This document shows, piece by piece, positions 33,768 through 35,327 of a DNA stretch of 35,327 nt. How positions within the stretch are numbered: the stretch's first letter is position 1; each line of letters starts with the position of its first letter. The position numbers were made by a program, and so were the translations under genes. The notes beneath the pieces were generated by a model that saw nothing but the letters and a program-made list of their open reading frames with translations, did no database searches and was not told the DNA's origin. The stretch is from a virus, in IMG/VR virus record IMGVR_UViG_3300030085_000965, positions 1-35,327 of that record; one strand, written 5' to 3'.

Positions 33768-33796
33768 TTGACAATCCCTGCGAGTTCACTTATAAT
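33768..33796 (+). promoter_or_regulatory. Consensus sigma70 promoter, rightward, copy 2 (TTGACA-N17-TATAAT)
   Basis: Both hexamers match the bacterial consensus perfectly and the spacer is 17 nt (33774-33790). Transcription would start near 33803 and run rightward, antisense to the 30-residue gene and the small-gene operon. Early promoters of T4-like phages are of this type. Confidence 0.7.
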
Positions 33797-33799
33797 GGA

Positions 33800-33892
33800 T
33801 CAAAAAAGTTCAGCAATGGCATCCAAGACGAGCATAAGATCTGCTGCTGTTTCAGTGTTGCTGAGTGCTTCAATCGCCTGCTGCTTACTCAT
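33800..33892 (-). CDS. Very small protein (30 aa), unknown function
   Basis: The frame encodes MSKQQAIEALSNTETAADLM followed by LVLDAIAELF. It is a single amphipathic helix pair with good protein-like composition. GGAG lies 5 nt before the ATG, a clear ribosome binding site, which is the main reason to accept so short a gene. Its last base adjoins the consensus rightward promoter. Similar helical mini-proteins are frequent among early genes of T4-like cyanophages. An alternative reading on the plus strand (30 residues, hydrophobic) lacks a ribosome site. Confidence 0.6.
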   Translation of the reverse strand: MSKQQAIEALSNTETAADLMLVLDAIAELF

Positions 33893-33911
33893 AATAACTC
33901 CGTGGTGATAA

Positions 33912-33941
33912 GTGTGAGAATCCTGGGAAAATGTGTGAGAA
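33912..33941. repeat. Direct repeat GTGTGAGAA, two copies 21 nt apart
   Basis: GTGTGAGAA occurs at 33912-33920 and 33933-33941, with a further TGTGAG at 33944-33949. The 21-nt period equals two turns of the helix. The repeats lie just upstream of the 30-residue gene (minus strand), where an operator would be expected. No known binding protein is suggested. Confidence 0.45.
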
Positions 33942-34062
33942 CTGTGAGTCTTATACCGAGCACGCTAAGGTAACAACGGCAGAAGACATTTAAGGACGAT
34001 TGATCACATAGGCGGTGGATGATGGACGAAAGAGAATAATAACGAACTTTTACACAATCTTA

Positions 34063-34131
34063 TCATTCACGCACAAACCTTTTATTTAACATTTCTAAAA
34101 AGGTGCGCTTTTCTGAATGTAAGTAACTCAT
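34063..34131 (-). CDS. Possible micro-protein (22 aa)
   Basis: The frame encodes MSYLHSEKRTFLEMLNKRFV plus RE and a stop. It starts 9 nt after the stop of the 63-residue gene. The composition is that of a short charged helix, but there is no strong ribosome site and the length is too small for certainty. It overlaps an AT-rich imperfect hairpin. Confidence 0.25.
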   Translation of the reverse strand: MSYLHSEKRTFLEMLNKRFVRE

Positions 34132-34139
34132 GGGTATCT

Positions 34140-34331
34140 TCAGAGGTACTGTGGAGATGCTTTGGAGTATTCTAAGACTTGATCATACTCACACGGTGGT
34201 GATTGTGGTGGTGATAGTGTGAACTTCATCATGATAGATTCGAAGTCTGATTGTTCCTCATCAGTGAAGTCTGAGGAGCATTGTTCTAGACAGTAGACTA
34301 TCAGTTCTTGTTGCATTGGTGTGAAATACAT
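34140..34331 (-). CDS. Small acidic protein (63 aa), unknown function
   Basis: The product begins MYFTPMQQELIVYCLEQCSS and has an acidic, helical N-terminal half, then a proline-rich segment (LSPPQSPPCEY). No known domain is recognised. Its ATG overlaps the stop of the 77-residue gene as TGATG, so it is translated as the last member of a three-gene coupled operon. An early takeover-type protein is a guess from position and size. Confidence 0.6.
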   Translation of the reverse strand: MYFTPMQQELIVYCLEQCSSDFTDEEQSDFESIMMKFTLSPPQSPPCEYDQVLEYSKASPQYL

Positions 34332-34564
34332 CAGCGGAAGTTGTTAATGTATTGGATAGTTTCACCATCATAGTTGTCTTTGATTGTCTCTTCTTCGAGT
34401 GATGCAAGGAGATCAGATTTATCCTCCCATTCACCACTGTAGTCAAAATCTGCTTCGTAGTTTGTGTAATCGTCGTTCATGATGTCTGAAGAGGTAGTGT
34501 CAGTGAGTGGATCAGGATTGTGCCAGAAATCTTGATAGTCTGCTGGCGTGGATGATGTAATCAT
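34331..34564 (-). CDS. Small very acidic protein (77 aa), unknown function
   Basis: The product begins MITSSTPADYQDFWHNPDPL and contains about 20 D/E residues and many Y/N residues; it is probably disordered or a DNA-mimic-like acidic protein. It is coupled on both sides: ATGA with the 119-residue gene upstream and TGATG with the 63-residue gene downstream. Nothing more can be said about function. Confidence 0.6.
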   Translation of the reverse strand: MITSSTPADYQDFWHNPDPLTDTTSSDIMNDDYTNYEADFDYSGEWEDKSDLLASLEEETIKDNYDGETIQYINNFR

Positions 34565-34920
34565 GCGAGAAGATCAGCGGTAGCAAGTGCACCCAAACGC
34601 ATACCAGATGTGAAGTTCATAGTGAAGAACTCAGTGCCATTATACAGGCGGATGAACCATTGGAAATCCTTCTGGAATACACCTTCGCCAGCAATACCAT
34701 GCTCTGAGAGAATAGCATTGAGACGTGATTTGGTGGTGTTTGACTGCCAACCGCCGTCGAAAAGTTTGATGCCGTCGTTGTCAACCTCAGCGATCTTGTT
34801 GCCGTGGAGACGTACTACACTGGTGTTAGTTTCGGGATCGAAGTGAACAGAAGTGTTGTCTTTCTGCCAGTCAGCGTTGTTGCTGATAGCGGCGTTCATT
34901 TGGGTTTCGATCTTACGCAT
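34561..34920 (-). CDS. Conserved-looking cyanophage/cyanobacterial small protein (119 aa)
   Basis: The product begins MRKIETQMNAAISNNADWQK. The middle VVRLHGNKIAEVDNDGIKLFDGGWQSNTTKSRLNAIL followed by VFQKDFQWFI is a well-formed alpha/beta protein core. I recall close relatives in cyanophages and marine Synechococcus, with no function assigned. The C-terminal FTSGMRLGALATADLLA looks like a short helix. It leads a three-gene coupled operon. The leader (34921-35023) is C-rich on the sense strand with a possible -10 TATATT. A role in host takeover is speculative. Confidence 0.75.
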   Translation of the reverse strand: MRKIETQMNAAISNNADWQKDNTSVHFDPETNTSVVRLHGNKIAEVDNDGIKLFDGGWQSNTTKSRLNAILSEHGIAGEGVFQKDFQWFIRLYNGTEFFTMNFTSGMRLGALATADLLA

Positions 34921-35023
34921 GATGCTCTGTGTGGGGGGTTAGTGGTGGGTGAGGTGTGATCCCCTCCCGATGAAACTAATATAGGGCATATGGGGCGTCT
35001 GTGGGGGTTTGGTGGACAGTTCG

Positions 35024-35305
35024 CTAGGTGTCCTGCTCCTGCTGCTGTTGCATGTATTTCTCTTCAGTAACCTCGTCTACACATTCTTGAATAACAGTGT
35101 AAATATGATCGATATTTCCGACTTCATTGAAAATCGCTTTTGTTAGTTCTGGGTTACCATCACACACATATTCTGGGTTGCCGTCTTCATCATAAATCGC
35201 GCAATCCTCTGCTGTGTAGATCCATGCTCCACATTGTGCATCTTCACCTTGCATTGCAATCATATTGTTTACTAGATTGCTAATCTCTTTGAGTGTGTAG
35301 TTCAT
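35024..35305 (-). CDS. Small acidic protein (93 aa), unknown function
   Basis: The product begins MNYTLKEISNLVNNMIAMQG and contains CGAWIYTAEDCAIYDEDGNP with two spaced cysteines, then a helical acidic tail ending in a run of Q/E. No known domain is recognised. No clear ribosome site precedes the ATG. It is probably co-transcribed with the operon to its left across a 103-nt gap. The gene looks real by composition; function is unknown. Confidence 0.65.
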   Translation of the reverse strand: MNYTLKEISNLVNNMIAMQGEDAQCGAWIYTAEDCAIYDEDGNPEYVCDGNPELTKAIFNEVGNIDHIYTVIQECVDEVTEEKYMQQQQEQDT

Positions 35306-35327
35306 GTGATTTTAGTGTGTGTTATTA

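Larger units (their letters stand above)
33541..33799. other. Non-coding region between convergent genes with promoter patch
   Basis: No open frame of credible composition exists here on either strand. The left half holds AT-rich tracts (ATTTTTT..AAAAAAAT around 33546-33567, a possible weak terminator for the radical-SAM gene) and a GC hairpin CGCCC-AGG-GGGCG at 33663-33675. The right half holds the TTGACA promoter array described separately. Confidence 0.7.

Noticed and set aside
33814-33906. Plus-strand 30-codon frame encoding a hydrophobic peptide (MASKTSIRSAAV and onward)
   Set aside because: It is the complement of the 30-residue minus-strand gene, which has GGAG 5 nt before its start; the plus frame has none. 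A toxin-like peptide cannot be excluded but is not supported.
33710-33973. Plus-strand 87-codon frame over the promoter hub
   Set aside because: It contains both promoter -10 elements, lacks a ribosome site and covers a minus-strand gene with a good one.
34089-34120. Imperfect hairpin ACATT..AAAAG-GTGCG-CTTTT..AATGT as terminator
   Set aside because: It has AT-only stems with mismatches and no T run after the stem on either strand.
33541-34139. tRNA gene or CRISPR-like array in the non-coding region
   Set aside because: No T-loop signature, cloverleaf or regularly spaced long repeats were found by eye; the repeats present are promoter- and operator-sized.

Overview
The window looks like part of the genome of a T4-type myovirus of marine cyanobacteria (a Synechococcus or Prochlorococcus cyanophage). 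The evidence is a run of T4 baseplate wedge genes in T4 order (gp25, gp6, gp7-like, gp8). They are much enlarged by glycine-rich repeat domains, as is usual in cyanophages. They are followed by a DUF4815-type structural protein and a tail-fibre protein with GNVT repeats. T4-like late-promoter octamers (NNTAAATA) sit in front of most transcription units. The species cannot be fixed from this window alone.

Layout. Almost every gene is on the minus strand, so transcription runs from right to left. (1) 35.3-33.8 kb: small early-type genes of unknown function, three of them coupled by ATGA/TGATG overlaps, plus a 30-codon gene. (2) 33.8-33.54 kb: a non-coding regulatory patch with four TTGACA boxes arranged as two inverted pairs. 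It gives consensus sigma70-type promoters pointing in both directions. (3) 33.5-32.35 kb: the only convincing plus-strand gene, a radical-SAM enzyme with an N-terminal twitch-type cysteine set. (4) 32.3-25.9 kb: a compact accessory chain on the minus strand. In order it holds an SGNH-hydrolase-like protein, an HNH endonuclease, a second SGNH protein, two tiny proteins, a third SGNH-like protein without its nucleophile, a NodU/TobZ-type O-carbamoyltransferase, a second twitch radical-SAM enzyme, a GT-A-like glycosyltransferase and two small conserved-looking proteins. It ends at a strong rho-independent terminator. (5) 25.8-2.5 kb: the baseplate operon (gp25, gp6, a 2721-residue gp7-like protein with a YHYH domain, a 1045-residue structural protein, gp8, a 2357-residue DUF4815 protein and three small proteins). 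(6) 2.5 kb to the left edge: a partial tail-fibre-like protein.

How the parts fit. The baseplate and fibre genes build the host-contact end of the virion and appear to be late genes, each block led by a NNTAAATA motif. In five places the TAA stop codon of one gene lies inside the promoter octamer of the next. The accessory chain carries the same late-type motifs and lies directly upstream of the baseplate genes. A reasonable but unproven idea is that its carbamoyl-transfer, glycosyl-transfer, esterase-like and radical-SAM activities act together on a glycan or protein of the virion or host surface. That chain, with its divergent radical-SAM partner and the bidirectional promoter patch, is the part most worth following up.
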